Assembly (NCBI GenBank): GCA_019671005.1
Contig: CM033741.1
Span: 1,860,001 to 1,924,000, forward strand
DNA length: 64,000 nt
Direction: 5' to 3'
Origin: Hibiscus mutabilis
Lineage: Eukaryota > Streptophyta > Magnoliopsida > Malvales > Malvaceae
Shown: piece after piece, positions 12,223-24,972 of the stretch
Layout: each line of letters starts with the position of its first letter
How positions within the stretch are numbered: position 1 is the stretch's first letter
Program-made: the position numbers and the translations under genes
The notes under the pieces: model-generated
Told to the model about the DNA's origin: nothing
The model's input: the letters and a program-made list of their open reading frames with translations, nothing else
Databases searched by the model: none

Positions 12223-13713
12223 ATGGATGACGTGGCGAGCTGAGCTTATGATATAATTTCCCCATCCTTAATTGTGCATTTAAGTGAATTCAAGATGGGG
12301 CAGTTAATGAAGGCAGGCAGCTAGACTCCTCTCTTTCTCTCGGTCGATGCCTGCTTTTAATGGCTTTTTCAATTGGATTCCGACCCTTTCCTTTTGTTTT
12401 TGCTAAAGATTAATAGGGAGTTGTAATCTTTGGAAGGGCTGATTAGGTTGGGAAAACAGCCTAGTTTTAGAGAAATTACAAGGACGACGTTGAATGGGTT
12501 GGGTATTTATGTCATCTGCTGCCCAGTCTTTATTTAGGGGTCCCTCGCCAATTTATATTTGGTTGGTGAAAATTCCGATCGCCTTAAGGACCTCTTCACT
12601 CAACGTGCAAACCGCCATGCACCAATCCAGTATATATATTGCTTACTTCTTTTTCCTCATACAATCAGAAAATACTTACCCTATCCTTCTTTTCTTCTTC
12701 ATGCTGCTTCCACACTCTTCCTTTTTCAAAGTGAAAAGGTTTTCCCCATATCACGGGCGAATTCAATATATATGAATATGATGACAGAGTTAGTTATTGA
12801 AAGGCGAATACTCCTATAAAGTATGAATAATTGAAGGATTTCATTGGTTATATATTTAAGAAAATTTGTACGGAGAAATGGAAACTAAGAGCATCTGTTT
12901 GCTGCTGGTCCAAGAAAATTAAACTGTTTACGTTGGGAAAAGGGTGGAATTTGGGGGACCTTGCCTTAAGATTAAGGATAGGTATGGGAATGGTGGTTTT
13001 AGCTGATGGGTTGTACTTATTTGGATGTAGCTGAGGCTGAGGGGGTGTTGGGAGCTTTAAAAGCTTGAGCTCATGGAAATGAGAATTTGTTGAAATAGAA
13101 AAAGGAGGGTGTCGGAAGCTTTAAACGTTTTAGTTGTTTGAGTGGCCCAATTGTGGAAGTTGACGTCATTATGGGTGGAGTGTTAAAGATACATTGGCAT
13201 TCAAGGCTAAGTTCCCACCCTTTCAACTGTTTACACTCTCTTCTCATTTAATGCTCCTACCTCCGTTCCCACACCTCTCACCGCCTTTCTTAACTACCCT
13301 TATCTAATTACTCTTAACTTTTGCATTAGCAGTTAGCTCACCTCACTCTCAAGTATGACTTCAAAAGTTAGAAACCCCATACCAAGGGATTATGTAACCA
13401 TTATGGTCTTAACTCTTTTCATGATACAGTATTTACACCCGTAGTTACGATGAATATGGTGAGCCGAAAACACGATATGATCATGATTTAGTTTTGAATC
13501 GGCTGGGGGTTTAAGAGCCATCAGGATCAGGTGAAATTTATATATACTTGACCAGAGAGAGAGGTTGGTTAGAACTTCACACCTAAGTTTTGAATTGCAG
13601 CAGTGTAGTTAATTGAAGGCCAACTTGGAATGCACGTCATGCATAGGTAGGCCCTTCCTTTTGGTTAGTTTTCTACCATCAATAACTTTGCCCTTACACC
13701 CCCAAATTTCAGC
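12223..13713. other. Upstream region of the CFL1-like gene
   Basis: Holds the promoter of the downstream gene. At about 13040-13130 the phrase GGGTGTTGGGAGCTTTAAA recurs with changes. Overlapping short open frames at 12494-12819 have no recognisable protein content. Confidence 0.4.
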
Positions 13714-13721
13714 CTATATAA
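13714..13721 (+). promoter_or_regulatory. TATA box of the CFL1-like gene
   Basis: CTATATAA about 104-111 bp upstream of the ATG at 13825, followed by a CT-rich leader, as in a typical plant core promoter. Confidence 0.6.
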
Positions 13722-13824
13722 CCACCTACACCATTTCACCCATTTGATCACTCTCTCTGAGGAGACACACAACTGAGGTAGCTTAAACTGTATAGCTAAC
13801 TTTGGAGTTGTTCTCAATTTCTAT

Positions 13825-14617
13825 ATGATTTCCTTTGAAGTCCCCCTCTCCCCTCCTGATATGATCAGGAATACGATCCCGGAGTTCGAGAATTCATCAA
13901 AGAAGAGAAAGTTGGAAGATTCACATGATGATCATGAAGAAACTTCAGACAAGCGATCCAAACGTGAAAGCATGAAGTCCATGTTCGATATGGAGCTACA
14001 CCTCGAGACTCCATTACCTTTGGAGTGGCAAAGATGTCTTGATATTCAGGTATACATGCATACATATATTAAATACTACGTATATATAATTAGATGAAGA
14101 ATTTGCTTCACCAGTGGTATTATTGTTACATAAACAACACCTATATCCTTATAGTTGTTTTTCTTTCTTTTGTGTTCAGTCAGGGCAGATACACTTCTAC
14201 AATACAAGGACTCATACGAGAACCTCAAATGACCCAAGGAGAAGCCCTGAACCCTCAAGCCCTGGTTACATGAGCTTAGACCTTGAGCTGAACCTACCGT
14301 GTGATTCATCAGCAAGGAAAGTTAATACAGCAGATCACCAATTATTTAACAAGCAAAGCTCTGTCAGCCACATGAGGGACAGTTCGGTCGATAAGAAGAT
14401 CAACTCATCGGGAGGAGTAACTCGCAACCTTTCATGGTTGGTGGAGGTGGAGGAGGATCAAAAAGAGCAAGAGGTGGTAGCAACGGTGTGCATGCGGTGC
14501 CACATGTTGGTGATGCTTTGCAAGTCATCACCTGCATGCCCTAACTGCAAATTCATGCACCCACCAGACCAAGGCCCTCCAAAGCTATTCAAGCAAAGGC
14601 TTAGCCTCCTATGCTAG
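13825..14617 (+). CDS. CFL1-like WW-domain protein
   Basis: Plant-specific protein resembling rice CURLY FLAG LEAF 1 and Arabidopsis CFL1, regulators of cuticle formation and organ shape that act with HD-ZIP IV factors. Two exons, 13825-14049 and 14180-14617, join in phase to give 220 residues; the ATG is the first in frame after a TATA box. A K/R-rich stretch (about 26-50) may be a nuclear signal. A WW-like domain follows (about 64-95) with W68 and Y82-N83, but the second tryptophan position is serine 91 (S-N-D-P). Overlapping LxLxL motifs at 108-114 match the EAR repression motif. The C-terminus has a cysteine cluster, C179-x2-C182-x6-C189-x5-C195-x2-C198, possibly metal binding. The next gene, ZYP1, lies on the other strand and points towards it. 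Family placement is from remembered similarity of the WW and Cys blocks. Confidence 0.8.
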
Positions 14618-17600
14618 TACGGTTAATCAAGTTCTTTTTTCATGTTCAGGATAACAAATCCACTCCAACGTGTGTTGATTAAAAGCTGTATCTCCTAATT
14701 CGTCTTGTAGAGCTAAATAGTCTTTTCTAGACGCTTTAGCTGATTTATATATATACATATTATTTATGTATAAGCTTCTTATCTCCAATAGAAAATGCCC
14801 ACTGAGAGAGATGTAGAGAACTGAACTAACTTACGTAGTACCTAATTGTATGAGGTAGATGTACACATATATGTTAATGCTTTATAGTCTAATATTTGTT
14901 TAAGCAAAAGGATTATAGTGGGTAGGAAAATGGTGGCTCGGTGAATTTTCCAACAATTGAATTTGCAGTTAAAATCTAAGTACCCGTTTTCTTAAACCAG
15001 CCTCTGATCATCCAGATGACACACCAAAAGCCAGGGGCTTTTTCTTTTTTCTTTCTTAAAAATAAACCGAGTGTCTTCAATGTTTACACAGGAGAAACTT
15101 GAATGGGATGGAGATCAATCAGAAATTATAGTGCAACTAATATAACTTACGACTGTTCAGCAGCATTTATTGGCTTCATTGAGCGAACAGTTGTAGTGGG
15201 TGTAGAATTAAATTTAAGTGCGAGATCAAGCTAAACAATGTTTTAACTCTATTTTCTAGTTACATACGGAACTCTTACATTATTTCCTAGTTATAAATAC
15301 CAACTAGAATGGCTCCAATAAGCTCTCAAACGAAGATTTCAGAGAAGTGCTGCAAAACTTAAACAGACAGGTAGAAAAAAACTAGATCCTTCTTCATATA
15401 CAATAATATGAACATGAACTTAAGAAGTAGCTTTACAGGCTAAAGTTCGAGAAGGTTTTCCTAGGAGAGGTTGGAGTGTACGTATGTCACGTAGAGTGAT
15501 TGGACAATTTGGCATATTTTTTTCTAATTATGTATCTCCGACATCACATAATGGCCAACCATCATGCTCAAAAAGGTCTCTCAAAATTCACAAAATAGTT
15601 ATGTTCATTCTCAAGGGAGACAGTGTCACTTTCCAAGATGATAAACTTGATTGCAAGTGCTTTTGACAACACGTGGAAATGACATTATTCTGTTCAGATT
15701 TGAAGGAACAATTGTTTAGAGGTATCTACTAGTCTTTCAATTCAATTTAAGATCCTCTAAGCGGCTTATAAGCACAGGAAAAAAATGTCATTCCGATGAA
15801 GGAGATGAAAGCCTCATATCGAGTAATATGTACAATCTACAATCAACTAGTATACTTCAGCTTTAAACATGTGGAGCATAAAAACACATGTATTACAAAA
15901 TCTTAATCAATGATCCCCGACCAATATGTAAAGCGAGAAAGACCAAGAACAAGATAGATGTGGCAACAATTCCAACATGAAGTCCAAATTCAAGATGTTA
16001 GGTGGGATTTAACCTGTCAGCAAATCCTTTTTGTTTTCCCATTGATCATTTGGAACTAAAAGTTCCTGTCCTAAAGAACCTTAGCAGTGGTTGCAATAAC
16101 TTGCGGCGATTTATCCTTCATTGACCCTTACATCCTCTTGTAACATGAGAAGTATAAAAAAACGATGGCCAAATAGATTTTCTCAAATTATTTACTCTTT
16201 TGGTCAATTTATAACCGGGGGACTCTGTTCCAAGCAAAAGGAAACTTGAAAAACCAATTCCTTTGCATGAACATAGAAATCGATCCACCAAACCTATAGC
16301 TTCCGACACATGATAATCCAAGTCAAACAGATTAAAAAGATTCAACTAACTCTTGACATATAAATATGACTTTTCAATACATGACTTGTACCTACAACCA
16401 CAACTACCCGGTCGAACAAAGCGCTTACATGAAATTGAAGTTTTTGCATGATAAATGTCTGTAATAATTGATCAAGAAAAATCAATCAAAAACTGATACC
16501 TTCTCCTGCTTGTTGTAACATAACGTTAAAAAGAAGAAGAAGAAGAAGAAGAAGAAAAAGACTACAGAGAGCTTTGTTTTCTAAGCCAACAACAAACCAA
16601 GCAACATAAACAAATAAAGTAATAATATAAACATGAGGGTGGAAATGAGAAAGGAGAAGGAAAAAACCAGTTCGGATGCCTATTTAAGTTTTAAAACATA
16701 AAATTTAAATCTTTAACCCTAAAAATCATGTCCCCTACATTTTAAACCCTAAATTCTAACCATAGATCCTAAATTCAAAATACTAAAACATAAACCCTAA
16801 ACTTATGTTCACCATGAAAGGCTAACTGATTTTATGTTGCTTGCAGAAATTGCATAATACTAAATCATGTTACATGGAATTCATGAAAAGTTAAATTTCC
16901 ATGCTGTTAAGGATTAAAAGAAACACCTGACCCCTTGGTTAAAAAAAAGAAGAAGAAACACCTGACCCAATACCCCTTGTACTTGCTTGGCTAATTAATC
17001 TCTAAACAGATGCACCAAAGAATCAGAAATAAAACTATTATTGCTTGGATATGAATATATATGTTCGATACAAAAAGGCTTAATTTATTAAAGTTTCTCC
17101 ATATACTCCAAAGATTATGTCCTCGAGCTTTATCTCCAAATATGAATCAGACATGATTACTTTAAAGAAAGACACAAAATCCATATAACATAGGTTTTGC
17201 TTCCCTAAAGAGGTTAGACTAAGAGGCAAAATAAGTCAGATAAACAGCATGAATGCAGCAGGGGAGTTATAGATCCCATAGAGAACAAGTCGATACATCA
17301 AATGAGAGGGGTTAGAGAAGAGGATTTTGAAGAAAAAAATGTCCCTTTCTTTTCTTTTAACTAGACTGAATATTAGCAATGGGTACCGCAAAGGCATAGT
17401 AAACTTGTAAACAAAGTAACCATGAGCTACCTATCCCTGCCAGTTTGATACTCCTAGCTTTAGGCTTTTCAATCTGGTAGACAAACTGCATGCACAAATG
17501 TTTAAATCCATATGCCCAATCAAGCGAACTATGATATCTCAAACTTGCATTCCAGGCAAAAAGAGGGGGGAGTATGTAATTCTTAGTTCAGAGCGAGCAA

Positions 17601-17789
17601 GCTTCAGATACGCTAAAAACCATGTAGCTATCAGCGCGTCACCTGATTTACATCACTTGCCTCTTGCAAACAGAAAGAATGATTGAATTTATGTCCACAG
17701 CTCATCCAGTGAACAAATTGAAAAGGTTCTTTCAAATGAGGGGAAAAAATTAAGGCTGTTTTCAGTTGTCAGCATCAGATATGCCCATC
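14618..17789. other. Convergent intergenic region and ZYP1 3' UTR end
   Basis: Lies between the 3' ends of the CFL1-like gene and ZYP1. The right edge, at and below 17789, should be the last non-coding exon of ZYP1. Repeated AAACCCTAAA words occur at about 16740-16800 but are too few for a telomere-like array. No coding gene or RNA gene was recognised. Confidence 0.45.
16530..16555. repeat. (AAG)8 microsatellite
   Basis: Uninterrupted AAG triplets within A-rich DNA. Confidence 0.95.
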
Positions 17790-18213
17790 CTGCAAACAAG
17801 AATCAATCTCAAGATAAAATTACAGTCAAGTCTAGATGAAACCACTGTTTGGTAGGAAACTCAAAAGATGCGATGCTTTAGAATATATTATAACATTTTA
17901 GAATTCATCTCTTTTGAATAATTTGAAACTAAACCAACTCAGAAGGAGAGGCCACTCAAACAATCAATCCTGCCCTATGCAGAATGATCAAGAACCAAAA
18001 ATCAATTCAGTTGGACCATTTTAGGTGGTACAAAATGGTTGAGAGGAGATCATAGTAATTTTAAGTCAAATATTCCCCCAATTCAATTGCCTAATGGAGA
18101 GCAAAGGTAGCTAGTTTCTGCTATTCCGAAGAAAATAGAAAAAACTGGGGGAAAAATCCAAACAGAATCATGTTGTTTAGAAGCTCATTCCTAGAATAGA
18201 TAAATGACAGTAC
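17790..18213 (-). other. Likely 3' UTR intron of ZYP1
   Basis: On the minus strand a GT donor follows the stop codon by two bases (TAAAG then GTACTG) and a TTTGCAG acceptor lies at 17790-17796. The spliced message would therefore continue in a non-coding exon from 17789 downwards. Confidence 0.5.
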
Positions 18214-18215
18214 CT

Positions 18216-21200
18216 TTAATCAAATGCATATGGGTCATCTGCATAAGGATTTAGAGAACCTTCTGAAAACAAATCACCAATATTTGTAGTATTTGGTTGA
18301 CTTCCCTTAGTTCCCTTCATGATGAATGTATCAATAATGAGTTTCTCTAATATTGGGAAGAAATAACACTGTGATTTAAATACTCAAACATATGCTGATA
18401 CAATGAGTCATTACCATAAACAGTTTAATCTATTGTTGTTTCCATTTCTCAGAAGTCACTACCTTATTCTTTGTTTTAGGTTAATCAGTCTACACTTACA
18501 TCCAATTACTATATCCAGAGCCAAACGATGCTAAATATTTGGGCTTTAGCATTTTTCTAAGGACGTAATTATTAGTTGCAGGCCATACTCTTTTAATAAC
18601 ATACTGGAATTTGTTTCCTCTACTGTTTCTAACGGCATCCACTAAGAAGCTAGACATATAACAATATGTCCAAATCAAACAAGAACAAAAATCTCAACTC
18701 ATATGTTCAGTTAAGTTAGTGATGTCATTATCAGAGCATGTTGAGTTATTTTCTCAAAACCATATGAAAATTTAACTGTTGATCCCCGAATGATTTAGCT
18801 AGTTTTTCCTTTTCTTTATTCTTCTGCTAAAATATAAATCTTTAGCTTTTGAGTACCTTAGCAAAACTTCCAGGGGTATTAGCTTTTGGTGTCCGAATCT
18901 TCTTCTGTTTCCTTGGATCCTGATGTAAACATCAGACAAGGAAGTTCAGCATCGATTGTGTGTGTGTATACAAAGTTACAACACTATGAACGGACCTATA
19001 CCACATTTTGTTTTTCTACCGAGGATGTAAACTTTTCATGGACATACAATGATGTTAGGTGCATACCTCAAATAAGACTGTACTTCTTGTTTTTCTTCGT
19101 TTTGTGATTGTTCTTCCATTGGAAGTTTCAACTTCATATTCATGGTGGGTTACCTGCCATGCCGTAAGGTAAGATTAAGGAGGTTTTGAGGATGTGTCAG
19201 GACCTGCTAACCAAATATATATCAAAGATGAAAGCTTATCCTTTTCTTCCCAACCTAACTGCAAATGAGAAAAACGAAAAGGCAACAGAAGTATTTTACC
19301 TTCTTATGATGCTTAGGAATGTTTGTTACACTTCCTGTGTTGGTATTTTCTACTTTCTTCAACAGTTTTGACACTGGAGTTTGTGTTACACCTGCAAATG
19401 GTGATTCCTGTGAACAATATAAAAAAGATGTTTAAGGCGCCTTATATGATATGGTAATTTCAGTCGACAATATAGAAAGCAATCACAATGACTTACATAA
19501 TTACTATTAAAATTTACTCAGGTAGTCAATATTATATATTGCTTTTTGTTACCTTCTCTTCTTCCTCTGGCCTTACAAGAGCATGTTGAGTTCTTTTCTC
19601 AAAACCAGAACCCTTCTTCTTAACATAAGAAATGGAATAATCCTGCAAGGATCCATCAAATTGATGGCTTTTAGATAATTGTAAAATGCCACTTCTAGTT
19701 ACATTTTAATAATGCTTATCGAAAGATTCCACATCTGAATCCTACTCCAAGTCAAATCATACAAGGCAAGGTTTCTGACTCCAAATAACTTATAACAAGA
19801 AATAGATCTGTCTACCAAATATGCATGTTTTTCTGTGTGTTTTAGTATATGTTGCCTGTGTAGAAGCAAAATATTTCAGCATAAACTCTAAGGTACAGTG
19901 GTATTTGGTGACATACATGACCTTCTACTCTATCATGCTTCATTACTACTCTCCATCCGCTTTTGCTTCCCTTTCCAAAAGCATAGATTCAGTCATTCAT
20001 GCAAAGAAACAGTTCCAACCATGCTCAATGCACAATGAATCTAAATCCAGTTAATACCAAAACCTGGAAACTGTATTCATAAGACAAACACTATATAATG
20101 AAATATTTTGGTAAAAGTGATCATTGCAGAGCCTAGCTATAACACATTGAACAATGGAGGTCAGCACTGCACATTTGGACAATATGAAAAGGTTGACGTG
20201 ACAATTAATGGTATGTTCTTTTCTTTATGTGCACAGGACGAAAGAGAAAGAGAGCAATGTATCAAAGAAACAAACCAACCCTTCTCGAATTCACTTCTTG
20301 TTCCTCTTGTGGTTTGTCACTCAACATCTTCCACTGCAGTTGTAATAGAGCTCTCTGCCTGTCTTCCTGCAGCACATTAACATAGATCAGATCAAATATT
20401 ATGCCATATAAATAAAAGAAGAAGGAAATACGTACTTTGGACTTCTGGAGGCTTAACTCATCCTGAAGCTTTTTGCACTCATCCTCAAATTGACATCTTA
20501 ATGCTTTCATCTGAACTTCATGCTCATTCCTAAGAGATGTTGTTTTCTAGACCAATTCTTAAACTATTAGCATTACCAAATTAAATACATTTGATACTAA
20601 TATGAATAATTCAAACTTAAAGCTTACCTTTCTCAGTTCATCTTCTGCTTGAAGTTGGGCACGTTTAGCTCCTCATGATGATTAGCTTTGAGATTTTGTT
20701 CCTTTCTATCATGCTCCTGCTGAAGACGAGTAATCTACAAGACAAGGAAGACATTAGAATTCATAGCCTGCAATATCATAGATGTGACTAATGTATCCTA
20801 CACGCAGAAAGAGATACAAACAACTTGAGCTTAAGTTTGCATAAGTTTCCAGAGCCATACTATAGTAGCATTTTCCTCTTGAATGCTCAACAACCGCAAC
20901 CTTAATTCATCTTTGCACTCTGCAACCTTCTGGTCACATTTCTGTTCCATTTCTCCAACAACTTTTTCAGCCTGAAAGATTTAAGTAAGTGAGAACCACT
21001 ATTTTCTTCATCTTGCAACACACACATATCATGATCTAACCTTCTCTTTTTCTAGTTTGACAATCTCCCGCTTCTCCATGTCATACTTCCTCCTTATGTC
21101 ATTAATAGCCTGGACAAACTCCTCAAAATTATTAATATGATTGCCATCTTTAAGGATTCGCATCGCATTGAAGGGGGGAAAATGATACCTGATCATTTCT

Positions 21201-24200
21201 CTGAGATATCTCTTTCAAATGTCTAGATAACTCTAGCTGCTTACTTTCGAGCATCACATCATACTGCTTCCTAGCTTCCACAAGTTTACTTTCAGCAGTT
21301 ACCAGAATTTCCTGATTCTGCAAAAACAAACAGAACCTTAAATTTATTTCAAAGCCTGCATAAGAGTTTTAAATTTACATATTCTATTACTGCTTCCTAA
21401 ACCTCAGAAATTTGATCTTCCAGCTTCTTTTCCCTTTCTTTATATCGCAGGATAAGCTGTTCTTTTTCCTCTACCAAGACCCGCAGCTGACCAACTTGTG
21501 TCTCCAAAGAAACTACCTGTGCCTCATGTTTCTCCAGCTCCTTTTCCAAATTATCAATTACTTCTTTTTTCCCCTGTATCTCTGCTTGCATTTTCTCTGT
21601 ATTAACTTTATTCTCCATTTCCAAATCTGACATTTTCAGCAATAGATCTTGCTGTAGGATAAGAAAATAGGCTTATGTTAGCAATAAGATAGCTCAAATA
21701 GATAAAATTTGAATTTCAATTTATATTTAAACCATTTTATTCTCGGATGATCTTGAACTTTCGGACATTGTGTCAATCTTCTCCTCCAAATTTGAAACCA
21801 ACTTTTCTGTTTCAATCTTCTTTGAGACTAGATTTTCTGCTTCGGACTCCAACTTCTGGATTCTCTTTTCAGCTAATTGGCATTCTTCTGAAAGCTGTGC
21901 CATAACAGACTCTTGGGCTTTCTGAAGTTCACTGATCTTACTGTTTAACTTTTGGTTAACCAAATCTAATGCATCCCTTTCCAATGACATGCACAAGAAT
22001 TTATCATGGAGTTGCTCATACTTCTTTTGAGCATGCTCAGCAGCAAGATCTCTCTCCTGTTGGACTAACTTAAAGCAAGTGTCGTAGAGAGAATTTAGTT
22101 CATCAAACTTGTTAGTAAAAGTCAAATTTTGTTTATCCAGCTCAACCAACTGTGCAGCCAACACAGCAACAAAACTTTCAAGATATTTTATCTCCTGGAG
22201 CGATATTGATAGCTTTTTAGCATATTCATTATTGCTCAACAGAAGATCACCGTTCTCTTTCTCCAAATTCTCCTGGGTGGTTAGCAAACATTTAATCTCA
22301 TCCTCTTTTAATCTCATCTCAAGCTGTACTTCTCCCATTTTAGAGTTCAAACTCTCAGCAGCCTGTTTATTTGCAATTACGGTTGCTTCAAATTTCTTTA
22401 GTAGAGCATCTGCATGCACAACAAGGATGCTTGTAATGAATCAAACACTATGGTTTCATGGCTAAAAGTTACACCTCAAAATCAATCAACATGTTCCAGC
22501 AATGCTTTCTTCAGTCAAAAGGTCCCCTATCCTAAGGTATATGTTAGAAATTGACCTATTTAAAATTCAAATGTCTTCTTATTTTCAAAATATGGGAGTA
22601 CCAAGCATCCTAAAGTCAAATTGGTAAGGAACTTATTCAATGGTTTTGTTATCTTGCCAACGAGGATCATTAGCAAGACTGATACGCAAGTACTAGGCTT
22701 AATTTCACAAGAGCCTTACTGAACGATAATTACAGCATAATTATAAATTTTAAAAGAAAATTACCACTTATTATCCTTTTCTGTCTTAATGTTTTAAGTA
22801 GAGTCTCCCCCTAGATTGATTCAAGTAGCTTATTTGTGTAATGCTGGAAAGATTGAAATATGAGGCATGTATGTTATATATTCAAGAAGAAACTTCAAAC
22901 ATCTTCCAAAACACAAATCTAGAATCAAATTAGGCTATGTGTTCATGTGAAATTATCTAATAACTGATGCAACCGCTTAGTACTCTTTCAACATATATGA
23001 GAAAACCTCTGTACTAACTCAGCCAAGCAATGTGCTCACCTTTTTCCTCAATGAGGTTCACAGTTTTGCGCTGTTCATCCCTGTAAAACCTATCATTTTC
23101 CTCTTTCTCAAATTTGAGTTCTTCTATTTGCTTTCCACCTGCATTGAAAATACCAAATGTCCAACACATTGAAGAATGATAAATCACATAATGCAATGTG
23201 CTCTGTTCTTGTTCTTATTAATTTTTTTAAAAAAAATATCAACAATCATCACAAATGAAGAATAGTGATTTTGTGCGAAGAAAATAAAAGTAACTCACGG
23301 TTTCCGATAATTTCCTCAGCAGAACTTAACTTCAATGAAAGGCAATCCATATGCCCATTCAGTGAATGTATCGCTTTTGAACTTTCAACCACTTTGACTT
23401 CGAAAAACTCCTTATCTTTCTCAGCTATTAAAGAACAGAAATAAAAAGGATACTTGAAACATTACGTAATATATCATTAAAATAAATGAATTTTCAGAGG
23501 CATTGAATTGCATATGTATAAAGAACCTACCATTCTGAACCTGATTGGCTAAATGATGTAATGTTTCGGTGAGTTGATCACAGAGAGTCTTAGTTGAAGA
23601 GAATTTGGACTCCAGACCTTTCCAGAGCTTCTCGTCTTCCTTTTGCTTTACTTTGAGCTTAGCATTCTCATTGAAAGCATTCTGCAACTTTTCCTCTAAT
23701 ACACGGATATGCTCCATTGATTTCGTCAACTTGCAATTCTGCAGTTGTTGAAATGATTGTAAAATGCCACTAAAAATGAAAACGAAGAGATCTTCATTAC
23801 CTCGTGAGACTAAACCATATTATATGAATGAAGAACAAACAAAAGCAAGTACAGTGAAAAGTAAAGCAACTCATGAAACTGCATGTTTTTCACGAAGCCG
23901 AAAGAACGTCAAGGAGGAAGAAGAACAAGAAAAGAGACGAAGTAGAGAGAGAATACCGCCAGTTCGAGATCAGTCTTCACAGAAGCTTGCTCTTTAACAA
24001 GTTTCTCTAGAAGCAAACAAATCACACCAAGAATTATAAAAAAATGTTCGAATTGTTCGATAACTTACAGAATTGAAGCAAAATTTGTCGATTAAAACCT
24101 GCAGTAAGTTTCAAATTTGCGAAACTTCCCAGAGAACTTGAATCGGAAGATGTGCGCGAAGAGAATTGGAAGGTTTTCGCGGCTCCAGAGCCGGATCGTG

Positions 24201-24255
24201 ATAAGGATTTGAATTGGTCAAAGTTTTTCGCGCTTGGAAACCCTAGTCTCTGCAT
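18216..24255 (-). CDS. ZYP1: Synaptonemal complex protein ZYP1, frameshift in exon 11
   Basis: Transverse-filament protein that zips paired meiotic chromosomes and limits crossovers. Eighteen coding exons, read downwards: 24255-24099, 24006-23957, 23738-23531, 23424-23299, 23138-23040, 22409-21733, 21651-21403, 21317-21189, 21109-21041, 20971-20861, 20734-20628, 20546-20436, 20366-20280, 19642-19553, 19407-19300, 19153-19067, 18919-18857, 18314-18216. Phases agree throughout except exon 11 (107 bp), which needs one more base. With it the protein is 875 residues; Arabidopsis ZYP1 is about 870. The N-terminus MQRLGFPSAKNFDQF, the SMEHIRVLEEKL segment, the long coiled-coil centre, the basic KRRKTR region and the C-terminal PYADDPYAFD all fit the family. 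As given, exon 11 runs into a TGA near residue 630. The missing base is most likely an A in the AAAA of CTA AAA CGT (plus strand TTT at 20663-20665): real mutation or assembly error. Confidence 0.95.
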
Positions 24256-24500
24256 CTTCAAATATCAAAGGTCAAATATGCCAACGAAACTCGGCAATTT
24301 CGCTTCAATCGCTTTCGACCGCTCTCCCTCTGAAAATCCGAGTGTGTTCTCAGAGAGAGATTTTGAAAGTAGATTAGGCGCGAAGGATATGTGGTCTTTT
24401 ATAGGAAGGGAGAAGACAGTTGCGCGGCAGTTTTAATTGCATGCGATCGATCCTATTGCATCAGGCGCTCTTCAATACCATGGAAACTTATGTAAACTTA

Positions 24501-24972
24501 AGGGTAAACTACTCAGTTTAGTACCCAACCTATTACTTTGTTTTTGTTTTTCATCGGCCTACTTTTTCGATAAAATAATATCTAACGTTACGTTTTGTTT
24601 TTATTTTAGTACTCTTTTATTAAAAAATAACGATAATTTGATTTGAAGAAAGAAAACCACACGTGAAAGGCTGTTATGTCATTTTCTCTCTCCTAGTTAT
24701 TTTGTCACGTCAAATAAAATCATAAAAAATCACACATGTTGTGATGAATTGGAGATAAAAATGACGTGACAGTCTGTCAACTGTGGTTTTTCTCTTTCTT
24801 ATAGCGTGTCATTATTTTTTTAATGATTGGATACTAAAATATTTTTTAATGATTAGATACTAAAATAGAAATAAAACATAACGCTAGATATAATCTTATC
24901 AAAAAAATAATTGGGGTACTGAAATAGAAACATAGATAAAAAATAAAGTACCAAATATGTAGTTTGTCCTAA
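24501..24972. mobile_element. Foldback MITE beside the ZYP1 promoter
   Basis: About 470 bp. The left end GGGTAAACTACTCAGTTTAGTAC pairs imperfectly with the right end (GTACCAAATATGTAGTTTGTCC), and the arms stay complementary for over 120 bp, including TATCTAACGTTACGTTTTG against CATAACGCTAGATATA. No coding capacity. The near end is about 250 bp from the ZYP1 start codon. Confidence 0.7.

Noticed and set aside
12494..12819. Two overlapping open frames of 86-93 residues
   Set aside because: Phe/Tyr-rich translation of AT-rich DNA, no recognisable domain or coding bias.
16740..16800. Interstitial telomere repeat (AAACCCTAAA words)
   Set aside because: Only a few imperfect copies; no tandem array.
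22109..22465. 118-residue plus-strand open frame
   Set aside because: Antisense of the large ZYP1 coiled-coil exon.
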